Notes: generated from the sequence alone by a model not told the origin. A DNA stretch of 41,410 bases from Nostoc sp. NMS7 (GCF_017115085.1 NZ_JABXKJ010000218.1:1-41410); one strand, 5' to 3'; counted from the stretch's first letter, positions 1 to 7,147 are shown. Program-made: numbers and translations.

Positions 1-351
1 ATTGATTCAACAATCGCTAATAATTTTTGCTTACCGCAACTTATTGAGCGGATACCAAATATAGTTCCTTCTGCAAACTTCTTAACAATCCCTGCTTGAC
101 CAACTAAATGTTTGCTACCATTTCCACGAACGATAAAAACATCTTCAGCTTTGACTAAATATTGTTGTGCTTCTTCGTGACTCATTGGTACTGGCTTAGA
201 GTCAGTGCAATCTATCTGACCATCTCTGATTGCTGATAGCCTTATGCACTTAATTCCTGATGCTTGCTCAGTTCCCCTGATAGATTTTCCATTCTTAAGA
301 TTTGCACGTCCTACTAACTTTTCTATAGAGATGCTACTTTCTATATAATTA
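1..351 (-). pseudogene. Type I restriction specificity subunit (HsdS) fragment
   Basis: The minus-strand frame is open from 351 to the window edge and reads like a target-recognition domain half of HsdS. It has a stretch beginning GKSIRGTEQASGIKCIRLSA, then VKAEDVFIVRGNGSKHLVGQ, resembling the common HsdS pattern of a late RGN and LVG motif. There is no start codon: a TGA closes the frame just upstream, and the fragment begins where the truncated hsdR ends. It is therefore the tail of a gene whose front was deleted or joined elsewhere. It lies in the cargo part of the CAST. What follows to the left is unseen. The identification rests on motif recognition. Confidence 0.65.
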
Positions 352-915
352 TCAAAAATTTGTCAGCAGTAGGCGCTTTTGACCTTTGAAAATTGCGGCT
401 AGTGCAGCATTAATAGCATTTCGTTGATAGTAGCGCAGTGGTTTATCTGGAATTGGATAAAACGGAGTTAACAGTTTTTCTGCTATGTCTGTTCTAATTT
501 GCTCCTTCGCTTCCCCAGTTAATCGTCGCCAAAGTTCATCAGGACTGGGAAACGATTCCATCACATCAGACTGCTTACCCGTGATGAAATCAAACTCTAC
601 AATTCCTTGTCCGTTAGTGGAGTAAGCAAACTTTACCCCTAGAAGATTGGCATAGTCTATTGCCTGTTCCAGTCCCTCATCAGGAGTTTTATGTTTCCTT
701 TTTGCCTCTACTATCGCCAAGGGAAATTCTCCATTATATAGCAGCAAATAGTCTGCAAATTTCCGTTTGCCACGAGGTTGGCGCTTATTTTTCGGGCGAA
801 TCTTGCCATCAGTAAAGTAATACTGCTCATAGTAAGCATGGGATTCTCTCTCCCATCCTGCATCCTTTAACTTCGGCTCCACATACTTACGGCAAGTATT
901 CGCTTCATTGCTCAT
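352..915 (-). pseudogene. hsdR: Type I restriction endonuclease subunit R (HsdR), N-terminal fragment
   Basis: This 187-residue product carries the HsdR N-terminal nuclease domain. The PD-(D/E)XK core is visible as KFADYLLLY followed by LAIVEAKR (Asp, then Glu-Ala-Lys), with a preceding conserved region after the ATG. The protein then reaches the start of the helicase domain (LRYYQRNAINAALAAIF...RLLLT) and stops with NF and a TGA. In intact HsdR the LLLT is followed by the Walker A motif ATGTGKT, so the break lies exactly there. Full-length HsdR is roughly 800-1100 residues, so the whole motor is missing. The DNA continues directly into an hsdS fragment, indicating a deletion or rearrangement. 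It is inactive as a translocating restriction enzyme. Whether the nuclease domain is expressed is unknown. Confidence 0.8.
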
Positions 916-940
916 TTATTATTTTTCTTGACTTCATCGT

Positions 941-1369
941 TTACTTGTCCAATTTAACCGCCAACCTCTGATAAATCTCGTCCAACCACACCGGAATTAC
1001 AAGCTTACCTGCATCTAAAGATGCGATCGCCTTTTTTCTGTCAAACTCCATAAGCTCAAGCGAACGCTCCTGCGCTTGGGACAACAACATAAACCGCTTA
1101 CCTTTACCTGAAGTAAATAATTCCGGCTCCTGGTCTTTCAGCTTTTTCAGCGTGGTGCTGGCTATGTCAAAACTTAACCCCACAGATAGCCAATATGACA
1201 TTGCAGCCAGTTCCAGCAAATTGGATTTTGAGTAATAAATACTACGTCCTGTCCCCGTATCACTGATTACAGGAACAATCACCCCCCTCTCTCGCCAATA
1301 CTGTAGCTGACGAAGGGTGCAGCCTGTGATTTCAGCAGCTTCCTTGCTTGTAAAAAATGTCTCCTGCAT
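941..1369 (-). CDS. cvkR: MerR-type repressor of the type V-K CAST (CvkR-like)
   Basis: This 142-residue protein has an N-terminal MerR winged helix: FTSKEAAEITGCTLRQLQYW is the helix-turn-helix, followed by a wing with GTGRSIYYSK. A helical region follows, without the cysteines of metal-sensing MerR proteins. It is transcribed divergently from cas12k across a 68-bp gap. That is the position of CvkR, the MerR-type repressor described for Anabaena CAST that represses cas12k. Its start ATG at 1369 is followed by a clean domain start. Unlike its neighbours it appears intact, so it may still be expressed and act on the shared promoter. It could in principle be an unrelated MerR regulator, but the position argues strongly for CvkR. 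The binding site is inferred from a dyad in the intergenic region. Confidence 0.85.
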   Translation of the reverse strand: MQETFFTSKEAAEITGCTLRQLQYWRERGVIVPVISDTGTGRSIYYSKSNLLELAAMSYWLSVGLSFDIASTTLKKLKDQEPELFTSGKGKRFMLLSQAQERSLELMEFDRKKAIASLDAGKLVIPVWLDEIYQRLAVKLDK

Positions 1370-1395
1370 ACAATTTATTTTACAGAAGACTTGTT

Positions 1396-1428
1396 TAATA
1401 CAAATATGTTAGTATTAGACAATATTGT
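1396..1428. promoter_or_regulatory. Candidate CvkR operator / divergent cvkR-cas12k promoter
   Basis: In the 68-bp gap between the divergent genes there is an inverted repeat, TAATAC at 1396-1401 and GTATTA at 1412-1417, separated by 10 bp. Immediately after it comes a 10-bp palindrome, ACAATATTGT, at 1419-1428. MerR-family regulators bind dyads lying between promoter elements, so this is the natural candidate site for repression of cas12k and autoregulation of cvkR. The dyads are visible; the function is inferred. Confidence 0.5.
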
Positions 1429-1437
1429 TTTAAACCG

Positions 1438-3171
1438 ATGAGCCAAATCACTATTCAGTGTCGTCTTGTAGCCTCAGAATCATCACGCCAGCAACTATGG
1501 AAGTTGATGGCAGAGCTAAATACGCCACTGATTAATAAACTATTGCGTCAGGTAAATCAACACCCAGAGTTTGAAACTTGGCGACAAAAGGGTAAACACC
1601 CCACTAGTGTTGTCAAAGAACTCTGCCAACCTCTAAAAATTGATCCTCTTTTCATTGGTCAGCCTGGACGGTTTTATACGAGTGCGATCGCATTGGTGAA
1701 TTACATATATAAATCATGGTTTGCCCTGATGAAGCGATCGCAGTTCCAACTAGAAGGTAAAAATCGCTGGTTGGAAATGCTTAACAGTGATGTTGAATTG
1801 GTAGAAAGTAGTGGTGTCAGCTTAGATAGTCTTCGCACTAAAGCTGCTGAAATTTTGGTTCAATTTGCTCCTCTCAATACTGCTGAAACTCAATCAACGA
1901 ATGGGAAAAAAGCTAAAAAGCGCAAAAAAGCTAAAAATTCAGATAGCAAAAGTTTATCAAAGAATTTATTTTAGAATTACCGCAACACAGAAGATAACTT
2001 GACTCGTTGCGCCATCAGCTATTTACTCAAAAATGGTTGCAAAATCAACGAGAAAGAGGAAGACCCTAAAAAATTTGCTCAACGTCGCCGTAAACTTGAA
2101 ATTCAGATTGAACGCCTCAGAGAACAGCTAGAAACACGAATTCCCAAAGGTAGAGATTTAACATCTGCCAAATGGTTAGACACTATTATTGTTGCCACTT
2201 ATAACGTTCCAACAAATGAAGCCGAGGCAAAATCTTGGCAAGACAGCCTTTTAAGGCAATCTAGCAAAGTACCTTTCCCGGTAGCTTACGAAACCAGCGA
2301 AGACATGACTTGGTTTAAAAACCAGTTTGGGCGCATCTGTGTAAAATTCAAATGTTTGAGTGAGCATAGTTTTCAAGTGTATTGTGATTCTCGCCACCTT
2401 CACTGGTTTCAACGCTTCCTAGAAGATCAACAAATTAAGAAAAATAGCAAAAATCAACACTCCAGTAGCCTATTCACTCTGCGTAGTGGGCGTATTGCTT
2501 GGCAAGAAGAGGAAGGCAAAGGCGATCCTTGGAATGTTAATCGCTTAACCCTCTACTGTTCTGTAGATACCCGCCTATGGACTACTGAAGGAACCAATCA
2601 AGTAAGAGAAGAGAAAGCCGAAGAAATCGCTAAAATTATTACCAATACAAAAGCCAAAGGCGACCTCAATGAAAAACAGCAAGCCCATATAAAACGCAAA
2701 AACTCTACCTTAGAGAGAATTAATAACCCTTTTCCTCGCCCCACTAAACCTTTATATAAAGGACAATCCCATATTCTTGTTGGTATTAGCCTCGGCTTAG
2801 AAAAACCTGCAACGCTAGCGGTAGTAGACGGCACTACAGGTCAAGTAATTACCTATCGCAACATCAGACAACTACTGGGTGATAATTACAAACTGCTAAA
2901 TCGACAGCGACAGCAAAAGCAGTCTTTATCCCACCAACGCCAAATAGCCCAAATGCTTGCTGCACCAAATCAGTTTGGAGAATCGGAGTTAGGGGAATAC
3001 ATTGACAGATTACTGTCCAAAGAGATTATTGCGATCGCCCAAACATACTCTGCTGGAAGTATTGTTCTACCCAAATTGGACAATATGCGAGAGCAAGTTC
3101 AGAGTGAGATTCAAGCCAGCGCCGCAGTTCATGCTTGTTATAAGCCTCTGTACTGTGTAAATTTGGGTTAG
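1438..3171 (+). pseudogene. cas12k: Cas12k (C2c5), disrupted by an in-frame amber codon and a 3' deletion
   Basis: Cas12k is the RNA-guided, nuclease-dead effector that recruits the Tn7-like machinery in type V-K CASTs. The N-terminal part (SQITIQCRLVASESSRQQLW..., FIGQPGRFYTSAIALVNYIY) is diagnostic. Codon 179 (1972-1974) is TAG where CAG or CAA is expected. The reading frame is otherwise continuous: LTRCAISYLLKNGCKINEKE follows in the same frame, so this is a point nonsense mutation and not a frameshift. A TTG at 1999 could restart a C-terminal 390-residue piece. At the 3' end the frame reads REQVQSEIQA and then runs into tracrRNA sequence, ending at 3171. Typical Cas12k is about 640 residues, so roughly 65 C-terminal residues are missing. 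The gene is probably non-functional. Confidence 0.92.
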
Positions 3172-3335
3172 TTTGACTGCTGTTAAACAGTCTTGCTTTC
3201 TGACCCTGGTAGCTGCCCACCTTGATGCTGCTGTCCCTTGCGGACAGGAATAAGGTGCGCCCCCAGTAATAGAGGTGCGGGTTTACCGCAGTGGTGGCTA
3301 CTGAATCACCTCCGACCAAGGAGGAACCCACCTTA
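3118..3335 (+). ncRNA. Type V-K tracrRNA
   Basis: The sequence beginning AGCGCCGCAGTTCATGCT, followed by GCCTCTGTACTGTG, TGGGTTAGTTTG, TTTCTGACCCTGGTAGCTGC, GGTGCGCCCCCAGTAATA and CAGTGGTGGCTACTGAATCACC, matches the conserved core of the tracrRNA of Scytonema and Anabaena CASTs as I know it. The hairpin ending in AAGGAGGAACCCACCT carries the anti-repeat: AACCCACCT at 3325-3333 pairs with AGGTGGGTT of the atypical repeat. The RNA body looks complete, but the cas12k deletion ends almost at its first base. The native upstream promoter is therefore probably lost, and transcription would have to come from inside cas12k. Ends are approximate. Confidence 0.88.
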
Positions 3336-3533
3336 ATTATTTTTTGGCATGGTAAAGCGGGGGCGATTTCTCTGGGACTCCTGCCAAAACTTTAAATCGC
3401 TTGTTTAATAAGGTTTATAGCCTTTCATGTGTCAGTTGATTTACTTTTTTAAGTATTAACTGACGGGCGGTTTTGGGAGACGTGACAAAAATGCCTTCAT
3501 AACTATTGGTAAATCAAGGGTTTGAAGCGCAGA
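3336..3533 (+). other. tracrRNA-to-array spacer region of the CAST
   Basis: About 200 bp lies between the tracrRNA anti-repeat and the first CRISPR repeat. It contains no open gene. A short inverted repeat is visible (GTCAGTT around 3432 and AACTGAC around 3460) flanking a T-rich loop. The segment occupies the place of the array leader; no further function can be read. Confidence 0.5.
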
Positions 3534-3570
3534 GTTTCAACACCCCTCCCAACTAGAGGCGGGTTGAAAG
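3534..3570 (+). CRISPR. Single canonical type V-K CRISPR repeat (37 nt)
   Basis: This 37-nt unit starts GTTTCAACACCCCTCCC and ends GAGGCGGGTTGAAAG, the pattern of cyanobacterial V-K repeats (GTTTCAAC ... GGGTTGAAAG). Only one canonical copy is present, so the array has shrunk to a single repeat. The following 51 bp (3571-3621) occupies the spacer position. It contains an imperfect hairpin, CCCATAAAG with CTTTTGTGGG, followed by a T run, which might be a terminator instead of an ordinary spacer. Confidence 0.85.
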
Positions 3571-3621
3571 CTTCCTTTATCCCCATAAAGCTTTTGTGGG
3601 ATAACAATTTTTTTGGGGAGA

Positions 3622-3659
3622 GTTTTACAAACTTCTCTTAAAAATAGGTGGGTTGAAAG
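3622..3659 (+). CRISPR. Atypical terminal CRISPR repeat preceding the homing spacer
   Basis: The last 14 bases, AGGTGGGTTGAAAG, correspond to the 3' end of the canonical repeat, with T in place of C at one position. The 5' part (GTTTTACAAACTTCTC...) has diverged, so the unit is about 38 nt. Divergent, delocalised terminal repeats like this carry the guide that directs homing in V-K CASTs. The conserved part pairs perfectly with the tracrRNA anti-repeat at 3325-3333, which the canonical repeat does not because of the C. Confidence 0.85.
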
Positions 3660-3695
3660 ATTGGTAAAAGTCATGGAATTCTTGGACTAATGGGA
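3660..3695 (+). CRISPR. Homing spacer matching the 3' end of mutL
   Basis: The 21 bases at 3660-3680, beginning ATTGGTAAAAG directly after the atypical repeat, are the exact reverse complement of 4172-4192, which encode the last residues of MutL. Beyond 21 nt the match ends. Short matches (about 17-20 nt) are the known pattern of V-K homing spacers. The 3' end of the spacer is uncertain. The target is flanked on its 5' side by GTA, fitting the GTN PAM of Cas12k. Confidence 0.9.
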
Positions 3696-4062
3696 CAAAA
3701 AATTGTCAACTTACAGCAATTTTCATTTCTTTGAACCACAAATCCTCGTAGGGGGGTAAGGTCTTGCGCCCCTAGCACGTGGTCTATTTACCTGAAAATA
3801 GCTATAAAAAAATATTGTCAATTTTCTTCCGCCTATAGGATAGAGAAGATTGCAGGTAAATTAGGTAACTATATTACGAAACGTAAATATCCTCCAAACT
3901 CTTACTATTGAGAAATGACAAATGACGACCCTCTCTGGTCAAAGACGCACTTTCGTTCACCAGTACAGTTTATTTGCGCCGACATCCTTAGTTGATAAGT
4001 CATGCATTGTTAAACTGGTATTGTGACCACAGCAGTTCATCTTTGATATAGCTGATCCAGAA
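3696..4062. other. Gene-free terminal segment of the CAST
   Basis: No credible gene is seen between the homing spacer and the terminal repeats. The stretch holds a dispersed-repeat fragment around 3750-3800 (GTAGGGGGGTAAGG and a following GCGCCCCTAGCAC) and otherwise AT-rich sequence. Confidence 0.5.
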
Positions 4063-4071
4063 TGCCTAATG

Positions 4072-4134
4072 GACATTAATTTGTTAAAAATGACATTAAT
4101 CTGTTAACAGTGACAAATAATTAGTTAATGTACA
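4072..4134 (-). repeat. CAST terminal repeats (TnsB-like sites) and terminus
   Basis: Read inward from the end on the minus strand, the sequence starts TGTACATTAACTAATTATTT. Three related elements follow: 4112-4128 (TTAACTAATTATTTGTC), 4092-4108 (GTTAACAGATTAATGTC) and 4072-4087 (TTAACAAATTAATGTC). TGTACA ends and short repeats containing TTAATGTC or TTTGTCAC are typical of V-K CAST ends bound by TnsB. The base next to the terminus is 4135, and CAACA (4135-4139) would be the 5-bp target duplication; the other copy is outside the window. This is the target-proximal end, the left end in ShCAST convention. Confidence 0.82.
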
Positions 4135-4168
4135 CAACACGACACCAAAGGATGTCTCACCCAAAACA

Positions 4169-5890
4169 TCAAATTCCATGACTTTTACCAATTACCCAAT
4201 TACGCCGGAAAAACCGGGCTAAAGCTGATTCTTCTAAGGATAGATAAATTGGGCGTCCGTGCGGACAAGTACGCGGGTTGCGAGTGCGTTGCCAATTATC
4301 TAAAAGTATCTGCATTTCTTGCTGGTTCATGGGTGTACCGTTACGAATGGCACTGCGACAGGCAACGGCTACTTGGGCTGTTTGTAAGTCGCCCCCCAAA
4401 CTAAGTTCTAAAATTGCTTCTGCACAATCATCTCGCTGTTGCAAAGGTGCGGGGATGTTACGAACTGCCCAAAGTTGTTCGCCAAAGGGTTCTATTTCTA
4501 AACCGATGCGTTCTAGTTGCGATAGTTGCGCTGGCGACAATTGATAAAGAATTATTGGCGGTTCGACGGGGACAAGTTGCCAATTATCACACAATTGTTC
4601 ATACAAAACTCGCTCATGTGCAATGTGCTGTTCCACTAACCACATACCACCTGAATGTTCCGCCACAATATAAGTGTTCCTAAGTTGAGCGATAGCCTTT
4701 AAGGAGTTAGGAGAGACGCGATTAATCGCGTTTGTACCAGGGTTAGGAGTTTTGGGATTTTGAGGATTGAAATTGTAACCGCCTTTGGCTTCTGCGGCTT
4801 TGAGTAATTTACTCACTCGTGTTGTGTGGACAGCTTCTTTAAGATTAGTAGAAGAAATGCTGAGTGCTTGGTTAATTGCTTGGGTAATTTGCTCTTGCCA
4901 ATAAATGATTTCGTTGAGGTAAATTTCTGTTTTTGCGGGATTGCGATTCCAGTTAATTTGCTCCGGGGAAATGGCAAGATGTAAAAAACAAATTGGATAG
5001 CGATCGCGTGGTAATGTTCTATGAAATGCTGATAATATCGTTTGCTCTAGTTCCAGTGTCTTAACCATCCGTCCATTGATGGCTACACGTACCCAATCTG
5101 GACGATGACGATGAGTGCGATCGGGTAATCCTACCACTAAATTTAGTAAGGAGTTAGGAGAGACGCGATTAATCGCATCTGTACAGGAGTGGGGAGGGTT
5201 GGGGATTTCGAGTTTCACTTCTTGCAAGTCACCTGGTCGCACTTGCGGTAAAATCTGCGGTAGTAGCTGGCCAGTTGTGGCGGCAGGAGAGATGGTAAAC
5301 CATTGACGGTCATTTTGCCATATCTGCCAGGTGACGTGGGGATGACATAGGGCAATTTGTTGAATTGTGGCTTGCACAGCTTTCATTTGCTGTGCTGCTG
5401 TGGGTAATCCTTGACGACGAGATGAATAATTGCCGAAAAGATGAGAAACTGTAACTACTGTACCAGGTGCGATCGCAGTTACTTCAACTTGCACAACTTC
5501 CCCACCATCGCCATAACTAATCCGCCATCCTAATTTCCCACCCACAGGACGACTCAAAATCTCCAAATCTGCCAGAGTCGTCAAACTGTGCAACGCCTCA
5601 CCACGAAACCCTAAACTGTTAATTTTCCATAAATCATCACTAGAGCGAATTTTACTGGTGCTGTGGGCTGTGGCTGCTTGTTGCAAGTCATCTAAGTTCA
5701 TTCCACAACCATTGTCTGCCACACGAATTCGCCATTGCTGCGGCCATAGAGAAACCACAATTCGCGTTGCACCTGCGTCTAGGGAATTTTCTATTAATTC
5801 CCGCACCACAGAAGCTAAAGAGTCGATTACCTCACCAGCTGTAATGAGATATACGACTTCTGTTGGTAGAGCTTGAATAGTAGATGCCAT
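4169..5890 (-). CDS. mutL: DNA mismatch repair protein MutL
   Basis: MutL couples mismatch recognition by MutS to strand removal. The N-terminal GHKL ATPase motifs are all visible: RELIENSLDAGAT, DNGCGM, TSKI and GFRGEAL. The C-terminal part carries the endonuclease-type motif EQHIAHERVLYE, a variant of DQHA-X2-E-X4-E, plus ACRSAIR and CPHGRP, so it is probably nicking-competent. The product is 573 residues, normal for the family. Two copies of a dispersed palindromic repeat are read through in frame, near residues 234-248 and 384-397, both encoding AINRVSPNSL. The last codons (IGKSHGI) are the protospacer of the CAST homing guide, and the CAST inserted about 35 bp beyond the stop, leaving the gene intact. 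Confidence 0.96.
   Translation of the reverse strand: MASTIQALPTEVVYLITAGEVIDSLASVVRELIENSLDAGATRIVVSLWPQQWRIRVADNGCGMNLDDLQQAATAHSTSKIRSSDDLWKINSLGFRGEALHSLTTLADLEILSRPVGGKLGWRISYGDGGEVVQVEVTAIAPGTVVTVSHLFGNYSSRRQGLPTAAQQMKAVQATIQQIALCHPHVTWQIWQNDRQWFTISPAATTGQLLPQILPQVRPGDLQEVKLEIPNPPHSCTDAINRVSPNSLLNLVVGLPDRTHRHRPDWVRVAINGRMVKTLELEQTILSAFHRTLPRDRYPICFLHLAISPEQINWNRNPAKTEIYLNEIIYWQEQITQAINQALSISSTNLKEAVHTTRVSKLLKAAEAKGGYNFNPQNPKTPNPGTNAINRVSPNSLKAIAQLRNTYIVAEHSGGMWLVEQHIAHERVLYEQLCDNWQLVPVEPPIILYQLSPAQLSQLERIGLEIEPFGEQLWAVRNIPAPLQQRDDCAEAILELSLGGDLQTAQVAVACRSAIRNGTPMNQQEMQILLDNWQRTRNPRTCPHGRPIYLSLEESALARFFRRNWVIGKSHGI
4701..4740 (-). repeat. Dispersed palindromic repeat inside mutL, copy 1
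   Basis: The 40-bp block contains AAGGAGTTAGGAGAGACGCG followed by ATTAATCGCG, with the palindromic core CGCGATTAATCGCG. It is read in frame as part of MutL, giving AINRVSPNSL in the linker between the ATPase region and the C-terminal domain. The same family occurs at 5148-5190, 19446-19473 and 24058-24092. Confidence 0.85.
5148..5190 (-). repeat. Dispersed palindromic repeat inside mutL, copy 2
   Basis: This second copy of the GAGACGCGATTAATCGC family has the same orientation as the first and almost the same sequence (AAGGAGTTAGGAGAGACGCG at its left). It also stays in frame and encodes DAINRVSPNSL, here in the transducer part of MutL. Flanking GTACAGGAGTGGGG resembles intergenic copies. 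Confidence 0.85.
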
Positions 5891-6052
5891 AAATTATAGT
5901 TTATAGCTTCTGGTAACACAAGGGTTCTGGATAACGCACATTTAATTTCTAGAAATGTCTTAAAGCTTTCTCTACACCAGCAGAAAAAATCAGTGATCGC
6001 AACATTAATTAACATTAAATCACCTGACTTTCTGCTTAACTCTAGGTGGTTG

Positions 6053-7102
6053 CTAATTACTATCCTTTATTGCCAAAACTTTAGGTGGTTCAGGTTTCAG
6101 CAAACCGTTTAACAGGGATGCGGGACGTTGAGTGTAAGGCCAAGCAAAAGCATGACGGAAAGCTGCATCTTGACAAGCTTGTAGTTGTTCAAAGTTAATA
6201 ATGTCGTAAGTTAAGAGATTTTCATACTCAAACGGTAGACGCACATTGTGCAGCCCAGCGTTATCAGTACAGATAGCGATATCTACCCCAGCATCAAAAC
6301 AACGGTCAAAAACTAATTTGAGTTGACGTATATCCTGCAAAGTACCAGTTTTTAGGTAAGTTGTCGGACAAACCTCTAAACATTGTCCGCGTTTAGCCAC
6401 ATCATTAAGTAACTCTGGATATAGTAGGGGAATTTGAATGCCATGACCAATCCGCATCAAATAGGGTAATAATTCTGGGTAACAACCGGCGGTGGTTTCA
6501 TATAGATGTCCGGTGGTCTTAACGCCCAGCGATCGCGCATAATCATATAGGCTGATCCATTCTTCCATGCGATCGGCGTAATAGCTATCACCCCCTGCTA
6601 CATCTACTGCACAGATATACTCTTTATTTTGGGCCGCCAAATCAACAATTGCCTTGTTCACCTGATATGGTAGGCGCGTGTGCATACAGAGAATTTGGCT
6701 AGTAACAATTGGATATTCTGGCTGGTGGCTAGCAAGTCCAACTACTTGCACAATTTCTGCCATCTTGTCAATTCTCTGTGATTGATTCAGATGCTCAGGT
6801 GTCCGTAAATAGGGAGTATAGCGCAGTTCCAGATAAGCCAAATTTTCAAAGATGTAAGCACCCCGCACCAAGCGATAGATAAAGTAAGGCAAAGTCTCCA
6901 CAGTTTGTACACTTTCTACCAGAGTGTGTAATTCTAGATACTCATCTAGGGTATTGCGTGGGCGGGTATAAAAATCTTCAAATTCTGAATAGTCAGCAAA
7001 GCGGGAAATCAACTCCGAAGAATGTCGCTCAAAATATCGCCATAAAACTCGCGGTACGACCGAACCGCCTAGATGTCTATGTAATTCAGCATATAAAGCC
7101 AT
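6053..7102 (-). CDS. Adenosine deaminase family metallohydrolase
   Basis: From the ATG at 7102 the protein begins MALYAELHRHLGG, where HRH is the first metal-binding pair of the family (usually HxH followed by L.G). Later landmarks are TTGHLYET in the position of the HAGE motif, GHGIQI (the HG-I histidine) and CTDNAGLHN in place of the usual STDDP. The fold is therefore that of adenosine/AMP deaminase-like enzymes, but the deviations at HAGE and DDP mean the substrate is uncertain. The frame stays open upstream to 7147, but the extra 15 residues (MFLLQLLKFLVKNTT) look non-homologous, so the internal ATG is preferred. It stands alone in its direction after mutL, with no clear operon. Confidence 0.82.
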   Translation of the reverse strand: MALYAELHRHLGGSVVPRVLWRYFERHSSELISRFADYSEFEDFYTRPRNTLDEYLELHTLVESVQTVETLPYFIYRLVRGAYIFENLAYLELRYTPYLRTPEHLNQSQRIDKMAEIVQVVGLASHQPEYPIVTSQILCMHTRLPYQVNKAIVDLAAQNKEYICAVDVAGGDSYYADRMEEWISLYDYARSLGVKTTGHLYETTAGCYPELLPYLMRIGHGIQIPLLYPELLNDVAKRGQCLEVCPTTYLKTGTLQDIRQLKLVFDRCFDAGVDIAICTDNAGLHNVRLPFEYENLLTYDIINFEQLQACQDAAFRHAFAWPYTQRPASLLNGLLKPEPPKVLAIKDSN

Positions 7103-7147
7103 AGTGGTATTTTTAACTAAAAATTTCAATAATTGTAACAAAAACAT

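Larger units (their letters stand above)
1..4134. mobile_element. Type V-K CRISPR-associated transposon (CAST), target-proximal end, partial
   Basis: Reading toward the right, the segment contains a MerR-type regulator divergent from cas12k, a tracrRNA, a CRISPR repeat, an atypical repeat with a self-matching spacer, and a terminus ending in TGTACA at 4129-4134. This is the arrangement of the Cas12k end of type V-K CASTs. The restriction remnants at 1-915 are read as cargo. The genes for TnsB, TnsC and TniQ and the opposite end are not in the window, so the full size is unknown. The right boundary is supported by the terminal repeats and by its 58-bp distance from the PAM-flanked homing target in mutL. 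The element looks inactive as it stands, because cas12k is disrupted. The boundary is seen in the sequence, family membership rests on known CAST features, and the extension to the left is inferred. Confidence 0.88.

Noticed and set aside
1972..1999. Frameshift in cas12k
   Set aside because: 1438 and 1999 are in the same frame; only the TAG codon separates them, so it is a nonsense mutation and not a frameshift.
3026..3331. Open frame of 101 codons on the minus strand across the cas12k end and tracrRNA
   Set aside because: It is antisense to a recognised tracrRNA and to Cas12k coding sequence and has no protein-like features.
4140..4200. A tRNA gene as the CAST target
   Set aside because: The target bases are the last codons of mutL; no tRNA fold or T-loop consensus is present there.
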